Below are positions 16,468 to 25,189 of a stretch of DNA of 64,000 nt, one piece after another (position 1 is the stretch's first letter; the number at the start of each line of letters is the position of its first letter). The notes under the pieces are model-generated. The model searched no databases and was not told the origin of the DNA. It saw only the letters and a list, made by a program, of their open reading frames with translations. Origin of the DNA: Turicibacter faecis (GTDB lineage Bacteria; Bacillota_I; Bacilli_A; MOL361; Turicibacteraceae). The stretch lies in the NCBI RefSeq assembly GCF_037076425.1, contig NZ_AP028127.1, positions 340,001 to 404,000 on the forward strand, written 5' to 3'. The position numbers were made by a program, and so were the translations under genes.

Positions 16468-16500
16468 AAGGGGCGATGGGGCATTCCATTCCCCTTTTTT
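16466..16500 (+). terminator. Terminator after the VOC gene
   Basis: Stem AAAAGGGG / CCCCTTTT with inner ATGG/CCAT pairing and a T run. The next 300 bases (to 16802) hold no gene; an 8-bp inverted repeat GACTTATA/TATAAGTC (16526-16546) overlaps a TATAAT there and may be an operator. Confidence 0.85.
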
Positions 16501-16802
16501 AATTTTGTATAATTTGGAATGACTTGACTTATAATAACTATAAGTCAGAGTGAGCTTTTACGACTTCAATATGTTTAGATAGATGTACGCGTATTTTGTA
16601 GCGCACCATTGTTTAATTATTTAGTGACGCCCATAAATTTAGAAATCGCTTTTTATCTACCGTATAAAAAATGAAAACAGAGATAGAGGATTAGTCGATT
16701 GTGGAATTTTTAAACGGATGTTTAGGAATTATTTTAAATGAAGGGTATGTTTAAAAAGAAGTTGTTCATTCTAATAATGTATACTTGAGGAGGTCGGTTG
16801 GC

Positions 16803-17390
16803 GTGGAAAAGAAGATTCGGTTAGCGAGTTCAATTATTGTTCCAACATTATTATTTGTACTATTTACAGTTTCTTACCAAAATTATCGTCCGCAGGAAAG
16901 TGTCAAAGAATTACTAGAGGATTATAAAAATTTACAATATAATACGGATGATGTCGCTGTTAAATTAACTACGGATTCAGCGGTTGAAACCGTCCTATTA
17001 AATAAGGTATTACCTAATATGAATTATAAAGTATTACAAAGTCAGATTGATGATGATAAAGCAATTGTGACGCTCGAGGTAAGTAATGTTAATTTAGATC
17101 ATATGCTTCAACATTATGAATCAAATGTCGTAGAACAAACGATTAAACCGATTGAGGATGATGTTCTTGAGGCATCCGCTCATATTGATGATTTAGAGGT
17201 TAGTTTGCTTGTAAATCTTATTGATAACCCAGATATTCAAAAGGATTACATCACCCAACAAATTGAAGTAACCTTACACAAACAAGGAAGTGATTGGGTT
17301 CTTGAAGATAGCGATGAATTATTTAAGGCAGTGATTGGAAGTCAGTCAGACGTCATTTCGTTTGAGCATTTAGTAAGAGAAACAAATTGA
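16803..17390 (+). CDS. Hypothetical membrane-anchored extracytoplasmic protein
   Basis: About 195 residues; no family recognised. A single hydrophobic segment (LASSIIVPTLLFVLFTVSY, residues ~6-25) after a lysine/arginine-rich start suggests a signal anchor with the remainder outside. The body is acidic, with mixed alpha/beta patterns such as NYKVLQSQIDDDKAIVTLEVSNV and DYITQQIEVTLHKQGSDWVLE, resembling small NTF2- or DUF4878-like extracellular domains. GTG at 16803 is chosen because GGAGG lies nine bases upstream; the in-frame TTG at 16785 would include the ribosome site. Single gene with a terminator. Confidence 0.65.
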   Translation: MEKKIRLASSIIVPTLLFVLFTVSYQNYRPQESVKELLEDYKNLQYNTDDVAVKLTTDSAVETVLLNKVLPNMNYKVLQSQIDDDKAIVTLEVSNVNLDHMLQHYESNVVEQTIKPIEDDVLEASAHIDDLEVSLLVNLIDNPDIQKDYITQQIEVTLHKQGSDWVLEDSDELFKAVIGSQSDVISFEHLVRETN

Positions 17391-17396
17391 AATTAA

Positions 17397-17436
17397 AAGA
17401 GACTATTTCGCTAAAGCAAAATAGTCTCTTCTTTAA
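17397..17436 (+). terminator. Terminator
   Basis: A perfect 12-bp stem AAGAGACTATTT / AAATAGTCTCTT (17397-17408 / 17419-17430). Confidence 0.9.
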
Positions 17437-17600
17437 GTTTTCTTAAATAGCATGAGTAGATGAGATAGGGGGCATGATTAAAGAAGTTTTTGTTCGAAAG
17501 GGAAAACAGAAGTTGATGCGTATTAACAAGGGTGGTTGGTGGCATTTTTTTGAAGGATGTGACAATAAAACATAATTTTAAAAAATAAAAGTCATATTAT

Positions 17601-17629
17601 TTGTGTTTTAGAAAAACGTACGATATAAT
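17601..17629 (+). promoter_or_regulatory. Promoter of the candidate small RNA
   Basis: TTGTGT (17601-17606), a 17-base spacer and TATAAT (17624-17629). No open reading frame follows before the terminator at 17760-17789. Confidence 0.6.
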
Positions 17630-17635
17630 AAATTT

Positions 17636-17789
17636 GTCTTAAAAAAAGACAAAAAATATTGCAATAAATTTCTTGCCAAGCTTTTTAACAGAAATTTATC
17701 CCCTCAAGAATATTTAATAATTATCCCCTCAAATAATTATTAAAACCTTAAAAGACAGGTCCAGTTACTTCTCGTAACTGGATTTTTTA
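17636..17789 (+). ncRNA. Candidate small RNA with two CCCCTCAA motifs
   Basis: A ~150-base noncoding unit bounded by a promoter and a strong terminator (stem TCCAGTTAC / GTAACTGGA, 17760-17768 / 17774-17782, then T6). The motif TTATCCCCTCAA occurs twice (17696-17707 and 17721-17732). The second copy sits in the 8-base loop of a perfect 11-bp hairpin (17714-17724 / 17733-17743). A stem ATAAATTTC / GAAATTTAT (17664-17672 / 17691-17699) precedes the first copy, and a small hairpin lies at the 5' end (17633-17653). C-rich UCCCC loops are the targeting element of several Firmicute small RNAs that pair with ribosome binding sites. It could instead be a leader of the alpha-galactosidase gene, but the terminator argues against that. 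Confidence 0.6.
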
Positions 17790-17875
17790 TTTTGATCGGA
17801 TAGATGCTGTTTCTTCGTAAAGGGAGATTAAATAACATACATTTAACCATATATCTATAACATCTAAACATAGAA

Positions 17876-17899
17876 AGAAAACGTTTTTAAGTTTATAAT
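17876..17899 (+). promoter_or_regulatory. Alpha-galactosidase promoter region with a cre-like site
   Basis: AGAAAACGTTTTTA (17876-17889) resembles a CcpA catabolite-response element, with two departures from consensus, and overlaps the region where a -35 should be. TATAAT follows at 17894-17899. No good -35 box is present, which suits a promoter that needs an AraC-type activator; the likely activator gene is downstream at 20223-21104. Confidence 0.45.
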
Positions 17900-17940
17900 G
17901 AAAACATATTCAAAAGCAATAAGAGCGAGGAGAGAAGAGA

Positions 17941-20172
17941 ATGCCAATCTTATTTAACGATCAAACAAAAGAGTTTCACTTATATAATCAAGCAATTAGC
18001 TATATTATGACTGTTTTACCGAATGGGCAATTGGGGCAATTATACTATGGAAAGAAAATTCGTCATAATGCATCGTTTTCTCATTTGCTAGAACAACGTC
18101 CGCGTCCGTTATCAGCGTGTACATTTGAAGGAAATATGAGTTTTTCATTAGAACATATTCGTCAAGAATATCCATGTTATGGAACAGGTGATTTCAAATA
18201 TCCAGCCTATGAAATTTTACAACAAAATGGTAGTGATATTACTGAGTTCGAATACGTTTCACATCAAATTTATAAAGGGAAACCAGCTTTAATTGATAAG
18301 ATGCCATCAACATATGTTGAGTCGGATGAAGAAGCAACAACATTAGAAATTACATTAAAAGATGCGTTAATTCAAACAGAATTAGTTTTAACGTATACGA
18401 TTTATGAAGAGCGTCCGGTTATTACACGTCATGCGACATTTAAACATTTAGGACAAGAGGAAGTAACCTTAACAAATGCCATGAGTATGGCAGTTGATTT
18501 TCCAGATTACAACTATGAAATGGTTGAATTAACGGGAGCATGGTCAAGAGAGCGCTATGTAAAACATCGTAAATTAGAACATGGAATTCAGTCTGTGTAT
18601 AGTATGCGTGGAGCTAGTAGCTCAAATTACAATCCATTTTTAGCATTAAAACGTCCGCAAACGACGGAAAATAGTGGGGAAGTGTATGGATTTAGTTTAG
18701 TATATAGTGGAAACTTCTTAGCACAGGCAGAGGTTCATACCTATGGTACGACACGTGTGATGATGGGATTACATCCAAATCGTTTTAATTGGGTATTAAA
18801 ACAAGGTGACGTGTTCCAAACACCAGAAGTTGTTATGGTTTATAGCGAAGATGGATTAAATGGAATGAGTCAAACGTACCATGAATTATATCGTACACGC
18901 TTATGCCGTGGATATTGGAGAGATCGCGTACGCCCAATTTTAGTAAATAACTGGGAAGCAACGTATTTTGATTTTAATGAAGATAAAATTGTATCAATCG
19001 CTAAAGATGCTAAAGAATTAGGAATTGAATTATTTGTATTGGATGATGGATGGTTTGGTAACCGCGAAGATGATACTGTAGGTTTAGGAGATTGGTACGT
19101 TAAAAACTTCGATAAGTTGCCAAATGGAATCGCCGGACTTGCGAATCGTGTAACGGATCTTGGAATTAAGTTTGGGTTATGGTTTGAACCTGAAATGGTA
19201 AATAAAAACAGTGATTTGTACCGCGCACATCCTGACTGGATTTTAACAACACCAAATCGTGGGGCTTGTCATGGACGCCATCAATTTGTCTTAGACTTCT
19301 CACGTAAGGAAGTGGTTGATTACATTTATGAAGCAATGGCAAAAGTATTATCAGAAGCGCCTATCTCTTACGTAAAATGGGATATGAATCGAAATATTAC
19401 AGAATGTTTCTCAGCAGTTGCATCAGCTAAAGATCAAGGAAAAGTATTCCATAAATATATTTTAGGGGTTTACGACTTATATGATCGTTTAACGACTGAA
19501 TTCCCAGAAATTTTATTTGAATCATGTGCGAGTGGGGGATCACGTTTTGACCCAGGAATGTTATATTACGCACCACAAACATGGACAAGTGATGATACAG
19601 ACGCTGTGGAACGTTTAAAAATCCAATATGGAACATCAATGGTTTATCCGATTAGTAGTATGGGTTCACATGTCTCAGCTATTCCTAATCATCAGTTATA
19701 TCGTAATGCGCCGCTATCAACACGTGCCAATGTCGCGTATTTTGGAACATTTGGTTATGAGCTTGACTTAAATAAATTAACAGAGGCAGAAAAGAATGAA
19801 GTGAAGCAGCAAGTTGCCTTCTTTAAAGAATACCGTGAGACCATTTTTAATGGAACATTCTATCGCTTATTAAGCCCATTTGAGGGGAATGAAACATGCT
19901 GGATGATTGTTTCACAAGATCAAAAAACGGCACTTGTTGGATATTATCGTCCGTTAAATGAGGTCAATGTAGGATTCCGCCGCGTTAAATTACAGGGGTT
20001 AAATCCAGATTTAAAATATACGGTTTCAATTAATGAGACCACTAATTACGGAGATGAACTCATGAATGCTGGATTGATTACATCTGATGGTTCATGTGGA
20101 GAAAATAAAGCACCATACGATGGAACAAATGGTGATTATCAGTCACGTATTTATTTATTAAAAGCAGAATAA
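17941..20172 (+). CDS. Alpha-galactosidase, glycoside hydrolase family 36
   Basis: A 743-residue cytoplasmic enzyme (no signal peptide) that removes terminal alpha-1,6-galactose from raffinose, stachyose or melibiose. An N-terminal beta-sandwich is followed by the TIM barrel with DDGWFG (~367), the nucleophile motif KWDMNR (Asp ~480), ESCASGGSRFDPGM (~526) and the acid/base motif WTSDDTD (~549). Length and motif spacing match family 36 group I enzymes such as AgaA/RafA. Codon usage suggests high expression. It is a single gene convergent with an AraC regulator, with which it shares a terminator. No transporter for the sugar is adjacent. Confidence 0.96.
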   Translation: MPILFNDQTKEFHLYNQAISYIMTVLPNGQLGQLYYGKKIRHNASFSHLLEQRPRPLSACTFEGNMSFSLEHIRQEYPCYGTGDFKYPAYEILQQNGSDITEFEYVSHQIYKGKPALIDKMPSTYVESDEEATTLEITLKDALIQTELVLTYTIYEERPVITRHATFKHLGQEEVTLTNAMSMAVDFPDYNYEMVELTGAWSRERYVKHRKLEHGIQSVYSMRGASSSNYNPFLALKRPQTTENSGEVYGFSLVYSGNFLAQAEVHTYGTTRVMMGLHPNRFNWVLKQGDVFQTPEVVMVYSEDGLNGMSQTYHELYRTRLCRGYWRDRVRPILVNNWEATYFDFNEDKIVSIAKDAKELGIELFVLDDGWFGNREDDTVGLGDWYVKNFDKLPNGIAGLANRVTDLGIKFGLWFEPEMVNKNSDLYRAHPDWILTTPNRGACHGRHQFVLDFSRKEVVDYIYEAMAKVLSEAPISYVKWDMNRNITECFSAVASAKDQGKVFHKYILGVYDLYDRLTTEFPEILFESCASGGSRFDPGMLYYAPQTWTSDDTDAVERLKIQYGTSMVYPISSMGSHVSAIPNHQLYRNAPLSTRANVAYFGTFGYELDLNKLTEAEKNEVKQQVAFFKEYRETIFNGTFYRLLSPFEGNETCWMIVSQDQKTALVGYYRPLNEVNVGFRRVKLQGLNPDLKYTVSINETTNYGDELMNAGLITSDGSCGENKAPYDGTNGDYQSRIYLLKAE

Positions 20173-20201
20173 TGCCACCACACATTTCGCACACGCCTAC
20201 A

Positions 20202-20240
20202 AAAAAGGGAACGACTAATGATTTAATCGTTCCCTTTTTC
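20202..20240. terminator. Bidirectional terminator
   Basis: A 13-bp stem AAAAAGGGAACGA / TCGTTCCCTTTTT (20202-20214 / 20227-20239) between the convergent alpha-galactosidase and regulator genes. Confidence 0.92.
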
Positions 20241-21104
20241 ATGTTGGTGGGGGTCGCTATCCCGTTTATAGTGGTTTTGAGTATTAGCCTTACGGTAATT
20301 TAAGGGACTTAACCCTGTTATTTTCTTAAAAGCTTTGGAAAAAGCCAGTGGGTCATTGTAGCCACACGAGTTAGCGATGGTATGGACGGCAAGTTCCGAA
20401 TTAATAAGAAGTTCCGATGCCTTTGTAATTCTAAATTTCATTAAAAATTGTTGCGGGGAAAGATGAAGTGTTTGTTGGAATAGGGTCGTTAAATAGGTAC
20501 GACTTAATGAAACGTAATTGGCAATATCGGTCACTAAAATAGGGTTTTGATAGTTTTTTTGAATATACTCGACTGCCTTGCTAATATAAAGATTATCTGT
20601 TTCAACATCTTCCTCATAGGGAAGTTCTGCCGATTTTGCTAACGTCGCAAAGAATAAAAAGAGAATACCTTGCAACGAGAGTTCATGATAGTGTCCCCAT
20701 GTATCGTGCTCAAGCATTTGCTCAAGGTACTGAGTCAGTTGTTCAGATTCTTGGCATCCAAATGTATAGTCTGTTTCTCCCATTCCTCCATACTTTAAAT
20801 AAGTTTTTGCCTTACTCCCATTAAATCCAATCCATAAATACGTCCAAGGATCGGTTTCATCGGCTTGATAAAAGGTTAATTCTCCGGGGCGAATTAAAAA
20901 ACCTTGCCTTGCTTCAATCGTATATTTTCGATCGTTTACATAATAATATCCTTTTCCTTTAATCACATAATGAATCAGGTAGTTTGGTCGTACGGCTGGG
21001 CCGAAACTATAACCAGACGGACAATTCTGGCGCCCACAATATAGGAGGTGGAAATCTTCAAATGTTGGATCCTTGAATTTTAAAAATGAATACTGTTGCG
21101 TCAT
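20223..21104 (-). CDS. AraC family transcriptional regulator (MsmR/RafR-like)
   Basis: A 293-residue regulator: an N-terminal cupin-type sugar-binding domain (SYSFGPAVRPNYLIHYVIKGKGYYYVN...RPGELTFYQADETDPWTYLWIGFNG) and two C-terminal helix-turn-helices, the second in the family signature IANSCGYNDPLAFSKAFKKITGLSPLNYRK. This architecture is that of MsmR/RafR activators of alpha-galactoside genes, which respond to the sugar. The adjacent alpha-galactosidase is its probable target. It is similar along its length to the regulator at 29496-30326, so the two are paralogs. Confidence 0.92.
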   Translation of the reverse strand: MTQQYSFLKFKDPTFEDFHLLYCGRQNCPSGYSFGPAVRPNYLIHYVIKGKGYYYVNDRKYTIEARQGFLIRPGELTFYQADETDPWTYLWIGFNGSKAKTYLKYGGMGETDYTFGCQESEQLTQYLEQMLEHDTWGHYHELSLQGILFLFFATLAKSAELPYEEDVETDNLYISKAVEYIQKNYQNPILVTDIANYVSLSRTYLTTLFQQTLHLSPQQFLMKFRITKASELLINSELAVHTIANSCGYNDPLAFSKAFKKITGLSPLNYRKANTQNHYKRDSDPHQHEKGND

Positions 21105-21254
21105 ACAAGCTCCTTACGGTTACTAAGATTTCTTTATTTAGATTATAACGCAAAACTTATTGAAACGATATCGTAGAATTTGTAGAAAAAAATAAAATTA
21201 TGATATGATAGTGGAAATAATAAGATTGAATTCAAAGGTGAGAGGTACTTAAAA

Positions 21255-22580
21255 ATGAACGCTCAATTAAATGGATTAATTGTAACCAAAGAAAGCCCTA
21301 ATTATGAAACGTGTTGTTTATCTTGGAACCGTGCAATCGATAAACATCCATCTATGATTATTTATTGTCAGCAAACTGAAGATGTTGTTTTTGCTATTCA
21401 TTATGTGAGAGAGAAACGACTCCCTTTTCGCGTGCGATCAGGAACTCATCATTATGCAGGATATTCAACGGGAGATGGAGTAGTGGTAATCGATGTAAGT
21501 CGAATGGATAAGATTGTATTAACTGATCAGTCAGTCACTGTTCAGGGGGGAGTTCGCAATCGGGAATTGTATGAAAAAGTTTGTCAGGCAGGATATGCGT
21601 TTGCTGGTGGGGGGTGTCCGACCGTCGGTGTTGCAGGGTATACATTAGGTGGTGGATGGGGATATTCTAGTCGATTGTTGGGATTAGGGTGTGATTCGTT
21701 AATTGAAGCAGAAATTGTGATTGCTAGTGGAGAAGTACTCACAGTGAATCAAAAACAACATGCTGAATTGTTTTTTGCTCTTCGAGGTGGCGGTGGTGGA
21801 AACTTTGGAGTTGTTACCTCTTTAACCTATCGCCTCTCACAAAAAAGAGCAATAGCGACGCTTATCAATATTGATTATCCACACCAAGATTTTGAAAAAG
21901 TGGCCGAGGTGGCTTTAATATACCAAACACTTTTTCATGGATTGGACCGTCGAATGAATTTAAAAATGGCGATGTACCATAGTGATGGAAAAGGAAGAGG
22001 TGTTAAACTTACAGGTTTATTTTACGGGCAAAAAGAAGAAGCGGCGATGTTATTAAGTGAATTTTCATCTGCTCCTCTATTTGAGGTGAGAGAGATGAGC
22101 GTATTAGAGGCTAATCGTGAAATTCAAGATAGTCACCCAGACTTTGAAATGTATTGTTCAGGTGGTCGATTTGTCATGCGCGATTATACAAGGGATGAGT
22201 TCATAAACATGTTGAATTTAATGGAGGAGCGGGCACAGGGATCTGTTTATACCGCACTAACACTGTATGGATTAGGGGGCGCCATTTCAGATATCTTAGG
22301 TTCTGCAACTGCCTTTTATTATCGAGATGCTAGATTTATTCTTGGGTTTCAATCGGTGTTTGAAGATAGGAAATATAAAGAAGAGAATATTCTTTTTGTT
22401 CAGGAGCGTTTTTCTACACTTCGTACATACACTAAGGGATCATTTATTAACTTCCCAATAGAGCAAGGTGAGAACTATGAAAAAGAATATTATGGAGATA
22501 ACTTAGCGCGACTTCAAAGGGTGAAAAGAACCTATGATTCCGATCATCTTTTTAATTTTGAGCAAAGTATTCGTGGATAG
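21255..22580 (+). CDS. FAD-linked oxidase, berberine-bridge-enzyme type
   Basis: A 441-residue flavoprotein: an FAD-binding (PCMH/FAD_binding_4) domain with RVRSGTHHYAGYSTGDGVVVIDVS, in which the first His of THHY matches the residue that carries covalent FAD, then GGGCPTVGVAGYTLGGGWGYSSRLLG. The C-terminal BBE motif YYGDNLARLQRVKRTYDSDHLF is intact. Such enzymes oxidise sugars, alcohols or amines with oxygen. The Cys of GGGCP may or may not form a second flavin bond; this cannot be decided here. No signal peptide. A weak promoter (TTGTAG...TATGAT, 21180-21209) precedes it, and it is divergent from the AraC gene. Confidence 0.88.
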   Translation: MNAQLNGLIVTKESPNYETCCLSWNRAIDKHPSMIIYCQQTEDVVFAIHYVREKRLPFRVRSGTHHYAGYSTGDGVVVIDVSRMDKIVLTDQSVTVQGGVRNRELYEKVCQAGYAFAGGGCPTVGVAGYTLGGGWGYSSRLLGLGCDSLIEAEIVIASGEVLTVNQKQHAELFFALRGGGGGNFGVVTSLTYRLSQKRAIATLINIDYPHQDFEKVAEVALIYQTLFHGLDRRMNLKMAMYHSDGKGRGVKLTGLFYGQKEEAAMLLSEFSSAPLFEVREMSVLEANREIQDSHPDFEMYCSGGRFVMRDYTRDEFINMLNLMEERAQGSVYTALTLYGLGGAISDILGSATAFYYRDARFILGFQSVFEDRKYKEENILFVQERFSTLRTYTKGSFINFPIEQGENYEKEYYGDNLARLQRVKRTYDSDHLFNFEQSIRG

Positions 22581-22611
22581 AGGATAAAATCTTTTTAATG
22601 TCTTTTAAACA

Positions 22612-22640
22612 TTGACAGTTAAAGTAGCGATTGATAAAAT
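22612..22640 (+). promoter_or_regulatory. Promoter of the third MATE gene
   Basis: TTGACA (22612-22617), a 17-base spacer and TAAAAT (22635-22640), about 30 bases before the MATE start. Confidence 0.75.
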
Positions 22641-22670
22641 GAGATAGATTTTTTTAGAAGAGAGTGATGA

Positions 22671-24023
22671 ATGATGACAGATATGACGAAAGGAAGTCCG
22701 GCCAAATTAATTTTGGCTTTTACTATTCCTATTTTAATTGGTAATTTGTTTCAACAGTTCTATAGTATGGTCGATACAGCCATTGTTGGTCAATTTGTTG
22801 GCGTTGGGGCATTAGCAGCTGTTGGGGCAACGGGAGGCGTTATTTTTTTAGTTCAAGGTTTTGTAAATGGATTAACGCATGGGTTTTCAGTGATTGTTTC
22901 TCAACGCTATGGGGCCAATGACGAGCTTGGAATTAAAAAGGCAACGGCAACCTCAATTTACCTATCAGCGATTGCGACGGTTGTTTTAACAGTGATTTGT
23001 GTATTACTTGCTAAACCGGTTCTTCAATTAATGAATACACCCGTTGATATTTTAGAAGATGCAACTTCTTATGTGACGATTTTCTTTGGAGGATTAGTTT
23101 CAATTATTGTTTATAATTTATTGGCGTCTTTATTGCGTGCATTTGGGGATAGTAAAACGCCACTATATTTTTTAATTTTAGCTTCAATTACAAATATTAT
23201 TTTAGATTTAGTGTTGATTATTAATTTTAAAATGGGTGTCGCGGGAGCGGCAATTGCGACGGTTGTTTCACAGGGGCTTTCGGGATTATTATGCTATTTC
23301 TATATGATTAAAAAGTTCGATATCTTGACCCTCAAGAAAGAACATTTTAAGTATGATCCGATGTTAGTTAAAGAGTTAATGTATGTGTCGTTACCAATGG
23401 CACTTCAATACGCGATCACAGCGATTGGAGTGATGATTTTACAAGTGGCAGTGAATAGTTTTGGTTCAACGACTGTAGCAGCTTTTACAGCAGCGACGAA
23501 AGTAGAACAGCTAGTGGTTCAACCGGGAATTGCAATTGGGATGACGATGGCAACCTATGCGGCCCAAAATCTAGGAGCACGACGTATTGATCGTGTACGT
23601 CAAGGGGTCCGACAAAGTACATGGATTACAATCCTAACAAATGCTTTATCAAGTGTTATTGTTATTTTTCTAGGGAGTTATATTGTTCAATTGTTTATTC
23701 CCGCAGAAAATGTCGAGGCTTTACCTATTTCCATGGAGTATTTAAAGATTACTGCTATTTTTTATCCCGTTTTAGGGCTCCTATTTTTATATCGCTTTGC
23801 GCTTCAAGGTCTTGGAAATACTGTTGTTCCCATGTTCGCAGGAGTTATGGAGTTAATTATGCGTACGATTGTTGCTTTTACTTTGCCAGGGCTACTCGGG
23901 TATCAAGGGGTTTGTTTAGCGAGTCCGTTAGCTTGGATTGGTGCAACTGTATGGTTAATTTGGTCATACTTTAGAATCATTCCAAAACTACAGTCTGAGC
24001 ATCCGGTAGCAACGTTAGATTAA
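22671..24023 (+). CDS. MATE family multidrug efflux transporter
   Basis: A 450-residue, twelve-helix MATE transporter of the MepA/DinF-like type. The opening GSPAKLILAFTIPILIGNLFQQFYSMVDTAIVGQFVG and the mid-protein AFGDSKTPLYFLILASITNIILDLVLI are family signatures. Two ATGs (22671 and 22674) are possible starts. It has its own promoter and terminator, so it is a single-gene unit. Drug or metabolite export is the family role; the substrate is unknown. Confidence 0.94.
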   Translation: MMTDMTKGSPAKLILAFTIPILIGNLFQQFYSMVDTAIVGQFVGVGALAAVGATGGVIFLVQGFVNGLTHGFSVIVSQRYGANDELGIKKATATSIYLSAIATVVLTVICVLLAKPVLQLMNTPVDILEDATSYVTIFFGGLVSIIVYNLLASLLRAFGDSKTPLYFLILASITNIILDLVLIINFKMGVAGAAIATVVSQGLSGLLCYFYMIKKFDILTLKKEHFKYDPMLVKELMYVSLPMALQYAITAIGVMILQVAVNSFGSTTVAAFTAATKVEQLVVQPGIAIGMTMATYAAQNLGARRIDRVRQGVRQSTWITILTNALSSVIVIFLGSYIVQLFIPAENVEALPISMEYLKITAIFYPVLGLLFLYRFALQGLGNTVVPMFAGVMELIMRTIVAFTLPGLLGYQGVCLASPLAWIGATVWLIWSYFRIIPKLQSEHPVATLD

Positions 24024-24027
24024 AATG

Positions 24028-24074
24028 AAAGAAATCCCTCATCCAGTTTAGGAGAATGGGATTTCTTTTTTTTT
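24028..24074 (+). terminator. Terminator after the third MATE gene
   Basis: An 11-bp stem AAAGAAATCCC / GGGATTTCTTT (24028-24038 / 24058-24068) with a long T run. Confidence 0.93.
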
Positions 24075-24259
24075 ATAAAAAGGTTGAATCCTCATCGGAT
24101 AGATAGATGAGGATTTGTCGGAAATGAAAGTAAATTGCTGGATATTGAGGTATAGTGATAAGAGGGGAAAAATAAAGTGCGTTATCGTTGATGTTGGAAC
24201 TATTAATGGTTATAATATGAGTATATTTAGATATTCAAAATTGAATGGAGGACTCTAGG

Positions 24260-24640
24260 ATGAAATTTTATATTTGCCCAGAAAAACAAACAGTAATCGA
24301 AGTTGTTGAAGGTCAACAAGCACCATTAACTTGTGATGGAAAACCAATGGAAGAATTAGTACCTAACTCAACAGAAGCTGCAATTGAAAAACATATGCCA
24401 GTTTTATCAATTGAAAATGGAGAATTAAAAGTATGTGTGGGTGAGGTAGAACACCCAAGTATCGAAAAACATTGGATTCCATTCGTAGCTGTTAAAGCTG
24501 GAGATTTAGTATTACGTCGTTCAATTAAAGCAACTGAAAAACCAGAAGCTGTATTCCCATTAGGAAACTTTAAAGGGGAAGTTGAAGTTTACGCTTGGTG
24601 TAACTTACACGGAATTTGGAAAGCAACAATCACTGCTTAA
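24260..24640 (+). CDS. Superoxide reductase (desulfoferrodoxin type, incomplete iron center I)
   Basis: A 126-residue protein that reduces superoxide to hydrogen peroxide in anaerobes. All five ligands of the catalytic iron center II are present: His45, His65, His71, Cys114 and His117, with spacing identical to desulfoferrodoxin (49/69/75/116/119 minus 4 for the first three; the Cys-x2-His motif is kept). The N-terminal rubredoxin-like center I should have four cysteines, but only Cys6 and Cys25 remain; the others are Lys9 and Asp26. Center I is therefore probably lost, as in Treponema-type (class III) enzymes. ATG at 24260 follows GGAGG at eight bases; an upstream ATG at 24245 would contain the ribosome site. 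Monocistronic. Confidence 0.9.
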   Translation: MKFYICPEKQTVIEVVEGQQAPLTCDGKPMEELVPNSTEAAIEKHMPVLSIENGELKVCVGEVEHPSIEKHWIPFVAVKAGDLVLRRSIKATEKPEAVFPLGNFKGEVEVYAWCNLHGIWKATITA

Positions 24641-24650
24641 TTTATAAAGA

Positions 24651-24684
24651 TGAGAGAGTCGGTAATATCCGGCTCTTTTTTTTT
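24651..24684 (+). terminator. Terminator after the superoxide reductase gene
   Basis: A 7- to 8-bp stem GAGTCGG / CCGGCTC (one G-U pair) with a T8 run. The following stretch to 25189 holds no convincing gene. Confidence 0.85.
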
Positions 24685-25189
24685 GTTTGATGAGATAATC
24701 ATTTGGAAAATTACCGCCTTTCGAATGAAAGCTCTCGATGAATTACGAATAAGGGGGGGATAGGGAGAGAGAAGGTTTGAATCATACAAAAATATTTAAC
24801 ACGTGAATTAACCCTTTTAGGGAAATTATCTTATTAAGGATTAGCCACTTTTTAGGCTGATTATTCTTTGGTAGGAACTTAAAAAATCAGCGGGATGTTT
24901 GAACGAATAATAAGTTGTTTATAATACAGCTATACTAAGATATGACTCGATAATAGAAAAGTGATTGGATAGTATACGAGTTCAAGCAATAGAAAAAAGG
25001 GTGATGACACACAAATAGGTGAGTTGCCAAGATGAAACGGATAAGAAGGGAGGAAGATGTTACTAGAACACGAATTGGATAAAAGTTAGCAATCTGTCGC
25101 GATAGACTTTCAACGGAGTCACTTCGTCTGTAGACGAAATGAACGAGTAGGATGTTTAATGTACGATTAGTTTTCAGTAACATTAATTT

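Noticed and set aside
24935-25183. Reading frame of 82 codons on the minus strand
   Set aside because: No ribosome site, low-complexity composition and no family likeness; read as chance.
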